A stretch of DNA of 64,000 nucleotides from an uncultured Winogradskyella sp. (GCF_947501905.1 NZ_CANMXL010000001.1:1-64000), one strand, 5' to 3'. Shown: positions 8,289 to 18,357, counted from the stretch's first letter. Made by a program: numbers and translations. The notes: generated by a model not told the origin, from the letters alone.

Positions 8289-10049
8289 TTGAAACTACTT
8301 CAATTTACGTTTCTTATTTTTTGTTGTGCTATTACAACTATAGGTTTCTCTCAAAAAAAAGAGAGTATCAAAATTGTATTTGCAGGTAAAGGTTTTACTG
8401 AAAAAGGTCGAGAAGAAGGCTCTTTTACATTTTTAAGAGACAATCAACAACAAGTTCATTTTGTACATAATGGCGTAAATGTTTTTTGTGATAAAGCTAT
8501 ACTTTATAAAAAAGACGATTTTATAGAGGCCTTCAGTAATGTACGTATGGTTCAGGGAGATACAATAACCATGACAGCCAAATATATTGAATATAGTGGC
8601 AAAACAGAATTGGCTTTTGCGCGTGGTGATGTTATTCTTAAAGACCCAAAATCGACATTAACCACTGAAAAACTTCATTTTGACCGTGCAAAACAGCAAG
8701 CATACTATAATGTTTCTGGAAAGGTGGTTAGAGATTCTTCAGGTACAATTACAAGTAAAATTGGACGCTATTACATGCAAAATAAAAAGTATCAGTTTAT
8801 TGATAGTGTTGTATTAGTTAATCCTGAATATACTTTAAAAACTAAACGTCTCGATTTTTTTAATGATTCTGGTCATGCCTATATTTTTGGACCTTCGACC
8901 ATAACAGGAGAAGGTAATGACATCTATTGCGAACGTGGTTTTTACGATACACAAGAAAATTTTGGACATTTTCAGCGTAATGCGAAAATAAATTATGACG
9001 ACAGAGAAGTTATTGGTGACAGTATTTATTTTGACCGAAACCTAAACTTCGCATCAGCTACCAACAATATTAAAGTTACAGACACTTTAAATAATAGTAT
9101 TATAAAAGGACACTATGCCGAAGTTTGGAAAGCCAAAGATTCTGTTTTTATCACAAAACGTGCGCTTGCCATAACCGTACAAGAAAAAGATTCGATTTAT
9201 ATGCATAGTGATACGTTGATGCTTACTGGTCCAGAAGAACATCGTATTACAAGAGCTTATTATAACGCCAAAATTTACAAAAGTGATTTGGCTGGAAAAG
9301 CAGATTCTATTCATGCAGATCATAAAACAGGTTTAACAGAAATGATAAACTTAGCGCGCTTTAATTCTAAAGACCCATTTGCAACAAAACGAAAACCTCT
9401 ACTTTGGAATATCGGTAATCAGATGTCGGGAGATACTATTCATTTAATATCTAATGTAAAAACCGAACAGTTAGATTCTCTAAAAGTCTTTAATAATGCA
9501 TTTTTGGTAAGTAAAGACACCATAAGTGACGATGCTTATAATCAAACCAAAGGAAAAGAACTCATTGGTCTTTTTAAAGATAATGAATTGTACAATGTAG
9601 ATATTATTAAGAATGCCGAAGTCATCTATTATTCTCGCAATGGTTTGGGCGAACTTATAGGTATTAATAAATCAAAATCTGGGAGTATAAATATCAAAAT
9701 TTCAGATAACGACATTGAAGAAATTAACTTAATTAATAAGGTAGATGGTGATTTAAGTCCAGAATCCTTATTTCCGAAAAATGCGAATAGACTTCGCGGA
9801 TTTGATTGGCGAGGAGATGAAAGACCAAATAGTGTGGAAGATTTATTTAAAGATGACCCGCCATTAAACCTTCCAATTATAAAAGGTCTCGATGATTATG
9901 TCCCACCCGAAGATTTCTTTGATGAAGATGTAAGGCAACGTGTTGAAGCCGCCAAACCAAAAGATCCGAAAAAAGAGAATAAGGCCGCAAGAAATATCCC
10001 AAAGAAAAAAGGAGAAAAGCTAAAAAAAGAGAAGCCTTCTGGCAACTAA
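8289..10049 (+). CDS. OstA/LptA-like outer-membrane biogenesis protein
   Basis: A 586-residue exported protein with an N-terminal signal peptide (cleavage near IGFSQ-KK) and long runs of OstA-type beta repeats. Segments such as NGVNVFCDKAILYKKDD, YIEYSGKTELAFARGDV and LTTEKLHFDRAKQQAYYNVSG are typical of the LptA/OstA_N fold that carries LPS across the periplasm. It is about three times longer than E. coli LptA, as is usual for the Bacteroidota OstA-like protein. The C-terminus is very basic (KKENKAARNIPKKKGEKLKKEK). The start is TTG at 8289, chosen because the signal peptide begins there. The aminotransferase gene begins one base after its stop, so the two form an operon. Role in LPS transport is inferred from the family. 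Confidence 0.8.
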   Translation: MKLLQFTFLIFCCAITTIGFSQKKESIKIVFAGKGFTEKGREEGSFTFLRDNQQQVHFVHNGVNVFCDKAILYKKDDFIEAFSNVRMVQGDTITMTAKYIEYSGKTELAFARGDVILKDPKSTLTTEKLHFDRAKQQAYYNVSGKVVRDSSGTITSKIGRYYMQNKKYQFIDSVVLVNPEYTLKTKRLDFFNDSGHAYIFGPSTITGEGNDIYCERGFYDTQENFGHFQRNAKINYDDREVIGDSIYFDRNLNFASATNNIKVTDTLNNSIIKGHYAEVWKAKDSVFITKRALAITVQEKDSIYMHSDTLMLTGPEEHRITRAYYNAKIYKSDLAGKADSIHADHKTGLTEMINLARFNSKDPFATKRKPLLWNIGNQMSGDTIHLISNVKTEQLDSLKVFNNAFLVSKDTISDDAYNQTKGKELIGLFKDNELYNVDIIKNAEVIYYSRNGLGELIGINKSKSGSINIKISDNDIEEINLINKVDGDLSPESLFPKNANRLRGFDWRGDERPNSVEDLFKDDPPLNLPIIKGLDDYVPPEDFFDEDVRQRVEAAKPKDPKKENKAARNIPKKKGEKLKKEKPSGN

Positions 10050-10050
10050 T

Positions 10051-11226
10051 ATGCAAGACGATTTCTATAAATATCAAGCACAGACAACGCCACATCCATT
10101 GGCAATAGAGGTCAGTCATGCAGAAGGTAGCTATATTTATGATACTTCTGGAAAGGCACATCTCGATTTTGTTGCTGGTGTTTCTGCAACACCTTTAGGG
10201 CACCGCCATCCAAAAGTAGTTTATGCCATAAAAAATCAGTTAGATCGGTACATGCATGTTATGGTTTACGGCGAATATATCCAAGAGCCGGCTGTAGCAT
10301 TGACAAAATTATTAGCAAAGCATCTTCCTGAACCTTTAAACACCACTTACCTTGTAAATTCTGGAACAGAAGCCATAGAAGGTAGTATTAAATTGGCACG
10401 AAGATATACAGGTCGTAGCGAAATTATCGCTGCCAAAAATGCATATCATGGAAACACTATTGGTGCATTAAGCTTAATGGATTATCAAGAGCGAAAACGT
10501 CCATTTTTACCGTTATTACCAGATATTAAACATATAAAGTTCAATTGTGATAATTGTCTGTCAAAAATTACTACTAATACTGCTGCTGTTATTTTAGAAA
10601 CCATACAAGGTGGTGCTGGATTTATTGTTCCTACAAATAACTATTTACATAAAATTCAACAAAGGTGTAATGAAGTTGGCGCTTTACTAATCTTAGACGA
10701 AATTCAACCAGGTTTTGGGCGTACAGGCAAATTATTTGGGTTTGAGAATTATAATTGTACTCCAGATATTTTAGTTACAGGCAAAGGCTTAGGTGGTGGC
10801 ATGCCTATTGGTGCGTTTACATCTTCTAAAGAAATAATGTCTACTCTTAGTGATAACCCTAAGTTAGGACACATTACAACATTTGGTGGTCATCCAGTTA
10901 TTGCTTCAGCTGCTTTAGCTACATTAACAGAAATTATTGAGACAGATTTAATGTCTCAAGCCCTAGAAAAAGAACAATTATTCAGAAAAGAACTTCAGCA
11001 TCCAAAAATTAAAGCCATTAGAGGTCGAGGTCTAATGTTAGCTATAATAATGGAATCTACAGAAATCACCAACCAAGTTATCCTACAAGCAAAAGACCAA
11101 GGTTTAATACTTTTTTGGTTGCTTTTTGAACCTAAGGCCATCAGAATAACACCACCATTAACCATTACAAACGAAGAAATCATTAAAGGGTGTCAGATTA
11201 TTAAAGACATTCTAGATACTATATAA
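10051..11226 (+). CDS. class III aminotransferase (PLP-dependent)
   Basis: A 391-residue cytosolic aminotransferase of the acetylornithine/ornithine/GABA group. Visible features are the cofactor phosphate loop NSGTEAIEG, the LILDEIQPGFGRTG motif with Asp216 contacting the pyridine nitrogen, and TGKGLGGGMPIG with Lys245 as the Schiff-base lysine. The substrate cannot be assigned: no arginine-biosynthesis genes are nearby, so naming it argD would be unsafe. The gene begins one base after the OstA-like gene, which suggests translational coupling without explaining the biochemical link. Length and motifs are complete. Confidence 0.88.
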   Translation: MQDDFYKYQAQTTPHPLAIEVSHAEGSYIYDTSGKAHLDFVAGVSATPLGHRHPKVVYAIKNQLDRYMHVMVYGEYIQEPAVALTKLLAKHLPEPLNTTYLVNSGTEAIEGSIKLARRYTGRSEIIAAKNAYHGNTIGALSLMDYQERKRPFLPLLPDIKHIKFNCDNCLSKITTNTAAVILETIQGGAGFIVPTNNYLHKIQQRCNEVGALLILDEIQPGFGRTGKLFGFENYNCTPDILVTGKGLGGGMPIGAFTSSKEIMSTLSDNPKLGHITTFGGHPVIASAALATLTEIIETDLMSQALEKEQLFRKELQHPKIKAIRGRGLMLAIIMESTEITNQVILQAKDQGLILFWLLFEPKAIRITPPLTITNEEIIKGCQIIKDILDTI

Positions 11227-11385
11227 TCTTCAATCTATCAGTAAGAATAAGCGCTATGGTACGACTATTGCTTGATTTTTATTAAGAATTACGCTGTTAA
11301 CTATTTTGTTAAAAACATTAAGACCTTAAAATTAAAACTTCAATCTATAACACTAAATTTATTTTATTGAACAATATATCTGCCT

Positions 11386-12798
11386 ATGGAGTATAGTCAA
11401 AATGGAGATTTTAATAATATGTCCCTCACAAAGTTTGAGTCCATGCTAAAAACAAATGACATTTTGTTTTTTGATTCAAACGAATTCGAAAACATTATTC
11501 ACCATTATCTCGAGAATGGAAAAATCTCATTAGCAAAAAAAGCTATAAAACTTGGCTTACAACAGCATCCAACATCTATAAATCTTCGCCTCTTCAAAAT
11601 TGAAATACTTGTTATTGAAAACAAATTTGATGAAGCTAATGATATCTTAGAAGAACTTCATTATTTAGAACCTAATAATGAAGAAATCTATATTCAGAAA
11701 GCTAATGTACTTTCTAAAGAAGACTTACATGAGCAGGCTATAAATGCTTTGCTAATAGCCTTAGATTTATCAAGTACAATTGAAGGCGAAAGTGATTTGT
11801 ATGGCCTTATAGGTATGGAATATTTGTTTTTAAATCAATTTGAAAACGCACTCATATATTTTCAAAAATGTTTGGAGGTAGACAGTACAGATTATTCAGC
11901 CCTTCATAATGTTATTTATTGTTTTGACTTTTTAGATAAAAATGAAGAAGCTATAGATTTTCTTAATACTTATCTAGACTCTAATCCATATTGCGAAATC
12001 GCCTGGCATCAATTGGGTCGACAGTATTTTGCTATTAAAGATTATAAAAGGGCTAATACAGCATTTGATTTTGCTATAATTTCTGATGATACCTTTGTTG
12101 GTGCTTATCTTGAAAAAGGTAAAGTTTTAGAAAAGCAAAAAAAGTATAATGAAGCCATCGAGAATTACAAAATAACGTTGGCTCTAGAAGACCCAACATC
12201 TTTTGCACTTTTAAGAATTGGGCATTGCTATGAAAAACTAGGTCAAGATGATTTAGCTGTTCAGTTTTTTAATCGTACTGTTGAAGAAGACCCGCTTTTA
12301 GATAAAGGTTGGATAGCTATAACTAAATTTTATGCAAAGCATCAAAATTATCAGAAAGCACTACATTACATAAGAAAAGCTGTAAATATTGATAGTGATA
12401 ATGTGTTGTATTGGAAACTTTACGCTAAAATCAATCTACGCTTAAACTTTTATGAAGAAGCAGAACAAGGTTTTAAACGCACCTTAGAACTTGGCAACTA
12501 TGAGATAGACACATGGTTAAATCGTACAGATATATTAATTAAACTAGGTGAGTATGAAGCAGCAATATTTAATCTTCTTCAAGCTATTGAGTTTTATCCA
12601 GAATCTGCTGAGATAGAATACCGCTTAGGAGGTCTTTATTTTAAGACTCTTGAGCAAGGCAAAGGACGTTATCATCTTAAAAATGCATTACGACTTAATA
12701 GCGAATACGATTTTATAATTGAAGAGTTATTTCCTAATCTTTTAAATAAGCCAATTGTTAAGGATATTATTTCATCTTCAAAAAAATCTTCAGACTAA
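11386..12798 (+). CDS. tetratricopeptide repeat protein
   Basis: A 470-residue all-helical protein made of roughly a dozen 34-residue TPR units, for example YGLIGMEYLFLNQFENALIY, ALLRIGHCYEKLGQDDLAVQ and YRLGGLYFKTLEQGKGRYHL. There is no signal peptide or membrane span, so it is probably cytosolic. The N-terminal 35 residues are not repeat-like. TPR proteins scaffold protein complexes; no partner is evident. The first DUF368 gene starts 37 bases downstream on the same strand, so it may be the first gene of an operon running through both DUF368 genes and aroE. Confidence 0.85.
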   Translation: MEYSQNGDFNNMSLTKFESMLKTNDILFFDSNEFENIIHHYLENGKISLAKKAIKLGLQQHPTSINLRLFKIEILVIENKFDEANDILEELHYLEPNNEEIYIQKANVLSKEDLHEQAINALLIALDLSSTIEGESDLYGLIGMEYLFLNQFENALIYFQKCLEVDSTDYSALHNVIYCFDFLDKNEEAIDFLNTYLDSNPYCEIAWHQLGRQYFAIKDYKRANTAFDFAIISDDTFVGAYLEKGKVLEKQKKYNEAIENYKITLALEDPTSFALLRIGHCYEKLGQDDLAVQFFNRTVEEDPLLDKGWIAITKFYAKHQNYQKALHYIRKAVNIDSDNVLYWKLYAKINLRLNFYEEAEQGFKRTLELGNYEIDTWLNRTDILIKLGEYEAAIFNLLQAIEFYPESAEIEYRLGGLYFKTLEQGKGRYHLKNALRLNSEYDFIIEELFPNLLNKPIVKDIISSSKKSSD

Positions 12799-12835
12799 AA
12801 ATCCATACCTTAGCGTTTCATATATAATCTAATTT

Positions 12836-13810
12836 ATGCAACGCAGTTTTTTCAGTTATCTTACAATTTCCTTAAAGGGTATTGCTATGGGAGCAGCAGA
12901 TGTTGTACCAGGGGTTTCTGGTGGTACTATTGCCTTTATTTCAGGTATATACGAAGAACTTATAGAAAGCATAGATAATCTGAACTTAGGTTTTTTTAAA
13001 GTATGGAAAACTTCAGGTTTTAAAACTGCTTGGACATCTATAAACGGCAATTTTTTACTATCCCTTTTTATGGGTATTGCCATCAGTATTTTGTCTTTAG
13101 CAAAATTGATAAAATGGCTGTTACATAACGAGCCTGTTTTACTATGGTCTTTCTTTTTTGGATTGGTTTTAGCGAGTATCTTATATATTGCTAAACAGAT
13201 AAAAAAATGGTCGCCAACAGTAGTTTTAGCAATAGTATTAACCTCTATCCTATCCTACTATATCACATTAGCAGAACCTTTTGCGTCTCCGGATAGCCCA
13301 TATTACCTGCTCTTTTGTGGATTTATAGCCATAATAGCTATGATTTTACCTGGTGTTTCTGGTGCATTTATTTTATTAATACTTGGCGCATACCAGACAG
13401 CAATTGATACGATAAATAATATAAGGGATGGCTTATTTACTGGCAATATGGAACTCTTTAAAGATGCCTTTATAAACTTTGTATTGTTAGCTTTAGGAGC
13501 CGTAATTGGCATCAAAGTTTTTAGTAAAATCTTGAATTGGATGTTTAAACATAAAAAGAACATCACTCTAGCTATTTTAACCGGTTTTATGATTGGCTCA
13601 TTAAATAAAATATGGCCTTGGAAAAAAATCTTGACAACAAGACTAAATTCAGAAAACATAGAAGTTCCTCTTTTAGAAAAAAGCATTTTACCACAGAATT
13701 TTAATGGTGATAGTCAATTGGTAATGGCAATTGTATTTATAATCATTGGGTTTTTAACTATTCTCATTCTTGAGCGTTTAGGAAAAGGGAAAGAAAACAC
13801 TAATCCCTAA
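12836..13810 (+). CDS. DUF368 membrane protein, putative polyprenyl-phosphate translocase (copy 1)
   Basis: A 324-residue polytopic inner-membrane protein with about eight hydrophobic spans. It carries both DUF368 signatures, here KGIAMGAADVVPGVSGGTIA near the N-terminus and MILPGVSGAFILLILGAYQ near residue 170, which form an inverted-repeat fold. Work published in 2022 linked DUF368 proteins (PopT), alongside DedA proteins, to flipping undecaprenyl phosphate back to the cytosol for reuse in peptidoglycan and glycan synthesis. It directly abuts a second DUF368 gene (stop TAA joined to the next ATG). Assignment to the family is firm; the activity is by family only. Confidence 0.88.
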   Translation: MQRSFFSYLTISLKGIAMGAADVVPGVSGGTIAFISGIYEELIESIDNLNLGFFKVWKTSGFKTAWTSINGNFLLSLFMGIAISILSLAKLIKWLLHNEPVLLWSFFFGLVLASILYIAKQIKKWSPTVVLAIVLTSILSYYITLAEPFASPDSPYYLLFCGFIAIIAMILPGVSGAFILLILGAYQTAIDTINNIRDGLFTGNMELFKDAFINFVLLALGAVIGIKVFSKILNWMFKHKKNITLAILTGFMIGSLNKIWPWKKILTTRLNSENIEVPLLEKSILPQNFNGDSQLVMAIVFIIIGFLTILILERLGKGKENTNP

Positions 13811-14830
13811 ATGGAAAGCACTCGCTCATTAAAAGATCGCGTATTTTTAGTTATCAAAGGGCTCGCAATGGGTGCTGCAAATAAAGTCCCTGGAGTTTCA
13901 GGCGGTGTTGTCGCTTTTGTAGCTGGATTTTATGAAGAGTTTATTTATTCGCTTCAACGTGTTAACAAAACAGCATTCAAATTACTTTTTAATGGTCGTT
14001 TTAAAAGCTTTTATAGATATATAAACGGCAAATTTCTATTCCTCCTTTTTCTAGGGATGATTATCAGTTACTTCAGTGTTTCCAAAATTTTAGATTACCT
14101 CATTGACCATTACCAACTTTATGTATGGAGTACTTTTTTTGGGATGATTTTAGGCTCTATTTATTACATCAACAAAGATTTTAAAGATTGGAATACAAAA
14201 ACTGTAATCGCATTAACCATTGGTGTTGTTATTGGATTAAGTATTAGCTTTTTGGACCCAGCAATGGAGAATGACAACTTGATTTTTGTTTTTTTCTGTG
14301 GCATTATCAGCGTATCTGGGATGACACTTCCTGGGTTTTCAGGTTCTTTTATACTTATTTTGTTAGGTAATTATGTATTACTACTCGTAGACTCTGTTAA
14401 TGCATTATATGATACTATTGCAGATGTCTTTACTGGTAATTTTGAGTTTGTAAAAGATCAAGCACGGATGCGGATGCTTAAAGTACTATCCGTTTTTACA
14501 CTAGGCTCTGTAACTGGTTTAGTCACTTTTTCTCATGTTTTAAATTATATCTTAAAACACTATAAAAATATCACTCTAGCAACAATCATTGGGTTTATTA
14601 TTGGCTCACTTGGTGTGGTATGGCCATGGAAAGAAACCAAGTACAAAATAGCTGAAGATGGCTCTCAAATATTAGATTCAACTGGCGCTCCAGTTATAGA
14701 AAACTATAAACGCTTTTTACCGGAATTAAACTCTGAAACCTATATTGCTATTGCTTATATTATTTTTGGAGTCTTAATAGTTTTAGCATTAGAATGGTAT
14801 GGACAACGTACAAAACGAGTTAAAATATAA
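13811..14830 (+). CDS. DUF368 membrane protein, putative polyprenyl-phosphate translocase (copy 2)
   Basis: A 339-residue paralogue of the preceding gene with no base between the stop and this start. It has the same two signature segments: KGLAMGAANKVPGVSGGVVA near residue 17 and MTLPGFSGSFILILLGNYVL near residue 175. Differences from copy 1 are an Asn for the first signature Asp (AANKVPG against AADVVPG), Phe for Val in the second (LPGFSG), and a longer loop before the last span containing a polar insert (KYKIAEDGSQILDSTG). Close spacing suggests equal expression and perhaps a heterodimer, which is inference. aroE starts 32 bases before this gene ends. Confidence 0.88.
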   Translation: MESTRSLKDRVFLVIKGLAMGAANKVPGVSGGVVAFVAGFYEEFIYSLQRVNKTAFKLLFNGRFKSFYRYINGKFLFLLFLGMIISYFSVSKILDYLIDHYQLYVWSTFFGMILGSIYYINKDFKDWNTKTVIALTIGVVIGLSISFLDPAMENDNLIFVFFCGIISVSGMTLPGFSGSFILILLGNYVLLLVDSVNALYDTIADVFTGNFEFVKDQARMRMLKVLSVFTLGSVTGLVTFSHVLNYILKHYKNITLATIIGFIIGSLGVVWPWKETKYKIAEDGSQILDSTGAPVIENYKRFLPELNSETYIAIAYIIFGVLIVLALEWYGQRTKRVKI

Positions 14831-15557
14831 ATTTGGATTAATCGGTAAAAACATCGATTACTCATTCTCTCGAGGTTATTTTTCTGAAAAGTTTCAAGCA
14901 GAAAATTTACCATATACATATGTCAATTTTGACCTAGGGCATATTTCAGAATTTGAAAACATTTTTCAAAGTTCTGAAACTATTAAAGGTTTAAATGTTA
15001 CCATTCCATACAAAGAAGCTATAATTCCTTTTTTAGACAAACTAAATAAACGTGCAAAAAAAATAGGTGCTGTTAACACCATAAAAGTCAACAAAAAAGG
15101 AAAGTTAATTGGATATAACACTGATTATTATGGTTTCAAAAATTCGCTTAAACCTCATCTAAATAGTAATCACAAAAAAGCACTAATTCTTGGTACTGGC
15201 GGTGCTTCAAAAGCTATTGCTTATGCTTTAAAGCAGCTAAAAATTGAGTTTCATTTTGTGTCGAGGGCTAAAAAAGAAAATGTCACATTTATATATTCAG
15301 AATTAACAGAAGAGATTATAAAAGAACATCAGATTTTAATTAATTGCTCACCAGTTGGTACATACCCAAATGTTAATGCCTGTCCTGATATTCCTTACGA
15401 CGGTATTTCGGAACATCATATTCTTTACGACCTCATATACAATCCAGAGCAAACAAAATTTTTAAAATTAGGAGATTCTCAAAACGCGATTACAATTAAT
15501 GGTCTTAAAATGTTAGAGTTACAAGCAGAAAAATCTTGGGAAATCTGGAATAGTTAA
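14799..15557 (+). CDS. aroE: shikimate dehydrogenase
   Basis: It reduces 3-dehydroshikimate to shikimate with NADPH in the aromatic amino acid pathway. Visible motifs are the substrate-site segment GLNVTIPYKE with the catalytic Lys72, the GAVNTIKV and IGYNTDYYGF segments, and the nucleotide-binding turn ILGTGGASKAIAYAL. The 252-residue length matches the slightly short Bacteroidota enzymes. The start at 14799 overlaps the end of the second DUF368 gene by 32 bases; no later in-frame ATG precedes the conserved YKFGLIGKN segment, so the overlap is probably real and implies translational coupling. Confidence 0.93.
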   Translation: MDNVQNELKYKFGLIGKNIDYSFSRGYFSEKFQAENLPYTYVNFDLGHISEFENIFQSSETIKGLNVTIPYKEAIIPFLDKLNKRAKKIGAVNTIKVNKKGKLIGYNTDYYGFKNSLKPHLNSNHKKALILGTGGASKAIAYALKQLKIEFHFVSRAKKENVTFIYSELTEEIIKEHQILINCSPVGTYPNVNACPDIPYDGISEHHILYDLIYNPEQTKFLKLGDSQNAITINGLKMLELQAEKSWEIWNS

Positions 15558-15594
15558 AGTCTTTAATTTAGGTTTTTGTTTAACTCTAAAAACT

Positions 15595-15623
15595 TTGTAA
15601 GTCTTAGGCATTTCTTATCTTTA
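15595..15623 (+). promoter_or_regulatory. putative promoter of the DUF349 gene
   Basis: TTG at 15595-15597, an 18-base spacer and TATCTTTA at 15616-15623 match the Bacteroidota promoter pattern with one mismatch in the last base of the -7 box. The DUF349 start codon is at 15650. Confidence 0.45.
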
Positions 15624-15649
15624 ACGTCCACATTTAAAATTTTTGACAA

Positions 15650-17623
15650 ATGTCTGAGAAAGATAACCTGCAAGATGCAGATGGAAAAAAAGAGGTTGAA
15701 GAAACAAAAGCGGAAGCAACCCCAAACCAAGAACAAATTGAAACAAAAACTGAAATAAGTGCTCCCGAAGAGGTTTCAGAAACCGCTGCCAAAGAAACTG
15801 AAGTTGTAGATGGAGTTACTGCAGAAGAAGCTCACGTTGAGGAAATTGAAAACTCAAACGCTGAAGATGCAGAGGATGAGTCTAATTCAGAACGCCATAA
15901 ATTAGAAGACAAAGATTACCATGCTATGAGCATGGAAAACTTGGTTTCAGAATTTGAAAAACTTCTTAAGAATCATAAAATACAAACTATTTCTTCTCAT
16001 GTAAAAGACATTAAATCGGAGTTTAATTCGAAATATTCTGCACTTTTAGAAGAGAAAAAGGAAGAATTTATTGCCGACGGTGGTAATATTATAGACTTCT
16101 ATTATTCTAACGACACCAAGAAAAGTTTCAATTCTGCTGCAAAAGAATACAAGCAATCTATAAACGCCTATTATAAAGACCGTGAAAAATCTCTAAAAGA
16201 TAATCTTGAAAACAGATTAACTATTATTGAAGAGATTAAAGGCCTTGTGGGTATTGAAGAAAACATGGGTGAAACCTATAAACACTTTAAAGAGCTACAA
16301 GAAAAATGGCGCAATGCTGGACCAATTCCTAGAGACAAATACAATAATGCTTGGAATACTTACCATCATCATGTAGAGCGTTTCTATGACTTTTTACATC
16401 TTAATCGTGATTTGCGCGATATGGACTTTAAGCATAATTACGAGCAAAAGCTTAAAATTATTCAACGTGCCGAAGAATTGGCTGCTGAAGAGAATGTGAA
16501 TCATTCTTTTAGAGAGTTGCAAGTATTACATAAACTATGGAAAGAAGAACTAGGTCCAGTTGGTAAGGAACACCGCGAAGAAATTTGGGAACGTTTTAGT
16601 AACGCTACAAAAACAATACATGACAAGCGTCAAGACTATTATGCAGATTTAGATAAGGCTTACGAGAAGAACCTGGTTCGTAAAGAAGACATCATCGAAA
16701 AGATTAAAACACTTAATACAGAAGAGTCTAACTCGCACAACGTTATCCAAAAACGCATTAAACAACTTGAAGCCTTACGGGAAGAGTTTTTCAATGCTGG
16801 TAAAGTGCCTTTAAAACAAAACGAAGCCACTTGGAAAAAATTTAAAGATGCTGTAAGAGAGTTTAATCGTAGTAAAAATAAGTTCTACAAGAATTTAAAG
16901 AAGGATCAATATGCCAACTTACAACAGAAGTTAGAGTTAATTAAAGTTGCTGAAGACAATAAAGAAAGTGATGATTTTGCAACAGTAACACCGTTGATGA
17001 AGAACATACAGAATCAATGGAAAACTATTGGTCATGTGCCACGAAAAGATTCTGATAAAATCTGGAAACAATTTAAAAATGCCTGCAATCACTACTTTGA
17101 CCGTATGCATGCAGAGCGTAAAGCCGAAAATCAAGAACTCTACGATGCCTTTGATAAAAAGAAAGAATTGCTAGACAGTTTAAAATCCTTTGAGTTTTCT
17201 GATGATGCAAAAGCAGATATTTCTAAGCTTCAAGAGAAAATTAAAACTTATAAATCTATAGGTTTTGTACCCCAAAATAAGCGTTTTATTGACGGGAAAT
17301 TCTACAAAGCCATTGACACTGCTTTCGACAAGCTAAAAATGGATAAATCTAAATTAGAAATGATTCGTTTTGAAGGTCGTTTAGAAAATCTTTCTGGAGG
17401 TGATGACACACGTCAACTAGACAACGAGCAAAACTTTATCCGTAAAAAAATTGACGAAGTTAAATCCGAAATTAACCAGCTAGAAAACAACTTACAGTTT
17501 TTCTCTAACGTAAAGGATGATAATCCATTAGTAAAAGATGTACATAAGAATATCGAGAAGCATAAAGCGTCTTTAGAAACATGGAAAAGCAAGCTAAAGC
17601 GCGTACGTGAGATGTATTCATAG
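15650..17623 (+). CDS. DUF349 repeat coiled-coil protein
   Basis: A 657-residue soluble protein. The first 90 residues are very acidic and low in complexity. After that come five visible DUF349-type helical units, each with a core like LQEKWRNAGPIPRDKYNNAW, IQNQWKTIGHVPRKDSDKIW or YKSIGFVPQNKRFIDGKFY. The remainder is highly charged helix likely to form coiled coil (Lys/Glu rich throughout). Function is unknown; DUF349 proteins occur widely in Bacteroidota and Actinobacteria. No signal peptide or membrane span is seen. It has its own promoter-like element and no close downstream gene, so it is probably monocistronic. Confidence 0.85.
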   Translation: MSEKDNLQDADGKKEVEETKAEATPNQEQIETKTEISAPEEVSETAAKETEVVDGVTAEEAHVEEIENSNAEDAEDESNSERHKLEDKDYHAMSMENLVSEFEKLLKNHKIQTISSHVKDIKSEFNSKYSALLEEKKEEFIADGGNIIDFYYSNDTKKSFNSAAKEYKQSINAYYKDREKSLKDNLENRLTIIEEIKGLVGIEENMGETYKHFKELQEKWRNAGPIPRDKYNNAWNTYHHHVERFYDFLHLNRDLRDMDFKHNYEQKLKIIQRAEELAAEENVNHSFRELQVLHKLWKEELGPVGKEHREEIWERFSNATKTIHDKRQDYYADLDKAYEKNLVRKEDIIEKIKTLNTEESNSHNVIQKRIKQLEALREEFFNAGKVPLKQNEATWKKFKDAVREFNRSKNKFYKNLKKDQYANLQQKLELIKVAEDNKESDDFATVTPLMKNIQNQWKTIGHVPRKDSDKIWKQFKNACNHYFDRMHAERKAENQELYDAFDKKKELLDSLKSFEFSDDAKADISKLQEKIKTYKSIGFVPQNKRFIDGKFYKAIDTAFDKLKMDKSKLEMIRFEGRLENLSGGDDTRQLDNEQNFIRKKIDEVKSEINQLENNLQFFSNVKDDNPLVKDVHKNIEKHKASLETWKSKLKRVREMYS

Positions 17624-17855
17624 GCAAGTATAAATCACATTTTACTAAAGCTAAATACTTCTTATGCAAATTGTTAAGCCATCATCTGTTATTTTTATAA
17701 TTCTCTAGAATCATAAAGAATCTAATAGACCTTTGATTTTTGATTTACTACGCGGAGTAACCTTGATACATATTTGTGTTGTTTTTTATTTTCTATTATT
17801 ATGACATAATGTTATTAATTGAAGCTTATGTATTAAGCACCTAAAAATCAATTAA

Positions 17856-18275
17856 CTACTCTGTACAATTACAAGTATAATCGCCCGTAATTTTTGCTAC
17901 CATAAATTTACGTTCCTTATCAGCTTCCTTTTTTGTCTCTCTAGACACCTTTGTTGATGTTTTTGTAATAGTAGCGATGCACCGCTTACTAGCTCCACAT
18001 TTACTACTTAGTTTACAATGTGCATTTGCATTCTTTTCTAAATCGCTATAAGCAATTTCTATAGCCTTATCTCTTGCTTGGTCTTCACTATAATTACCTA
18101 TTGTGCCACCTATCTCGGCTTTGCCTTCTCCATTAGTATCTCCGCCTACAAAGCAACTTTCTTTTTTAGTATTTTTATCAGCAACTTGTTCTTTAGTTTC
18201 CTTGGGTATATCACAAGACATAGTGACTAATACTACTAAAAATAATATGCCAAATGTTTTTTTAAAATGTTTCAT
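17856..18275 (-). CDS. Cys-rich putative lipoprotein
   Basis: A 139-residue exported protein. The N-terminus is basic then hydrophobic and ends in LVTMSC, so Cys21 is a candidate lipidated residue, although this lipobox is loose. The mature part is highly charged and holds seven further cysteines: one in KESCFVGG, three in the AHCKLSSKCGASKRC region, and a CNC near the C-terminus, enough for disulphides or a metal site. No family is recognised. It is divergent from the GIY-YIG-like gene 82 bases away, and a 232-base stretch with no visible gene lies beyond its 3' end towards the DUF349 gene. Confidence 0.6.
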   Translation of the reverse strand: MKHFKKTFGILFLVVLVTMSCDIPKETKEQVADKNTKKESCFVGGDTNGEGKAEIGGTIGNYSEDQARDKAIEIAYSDLEKNANAHCKLSSKCGASKRCIATITKTSTKVSRETKKEADKERKFMVAKITGDYTCNCTE

Positions 18276-18357
18276 CTTTATAAAATATTTTGGTTAATAT
18301 TAACCTTTAATGTACAAAAAAAGAGTAAAATAACTGCTCACAATAACGTGATAAATA

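Noticed and set aside
13303..13686. 127-residue open frame antisense to the first DUF368 gene
   Set aside because: The other strand encodes a conserved family protein; the frame is a by-product of its composition.
17745..17760. Imperfect 16-base palindrome TTACTACGCGGAGTAA
   Set aside because: Centre mismatched, no gene start nearby and no second copy seen; not enough to call an operator.
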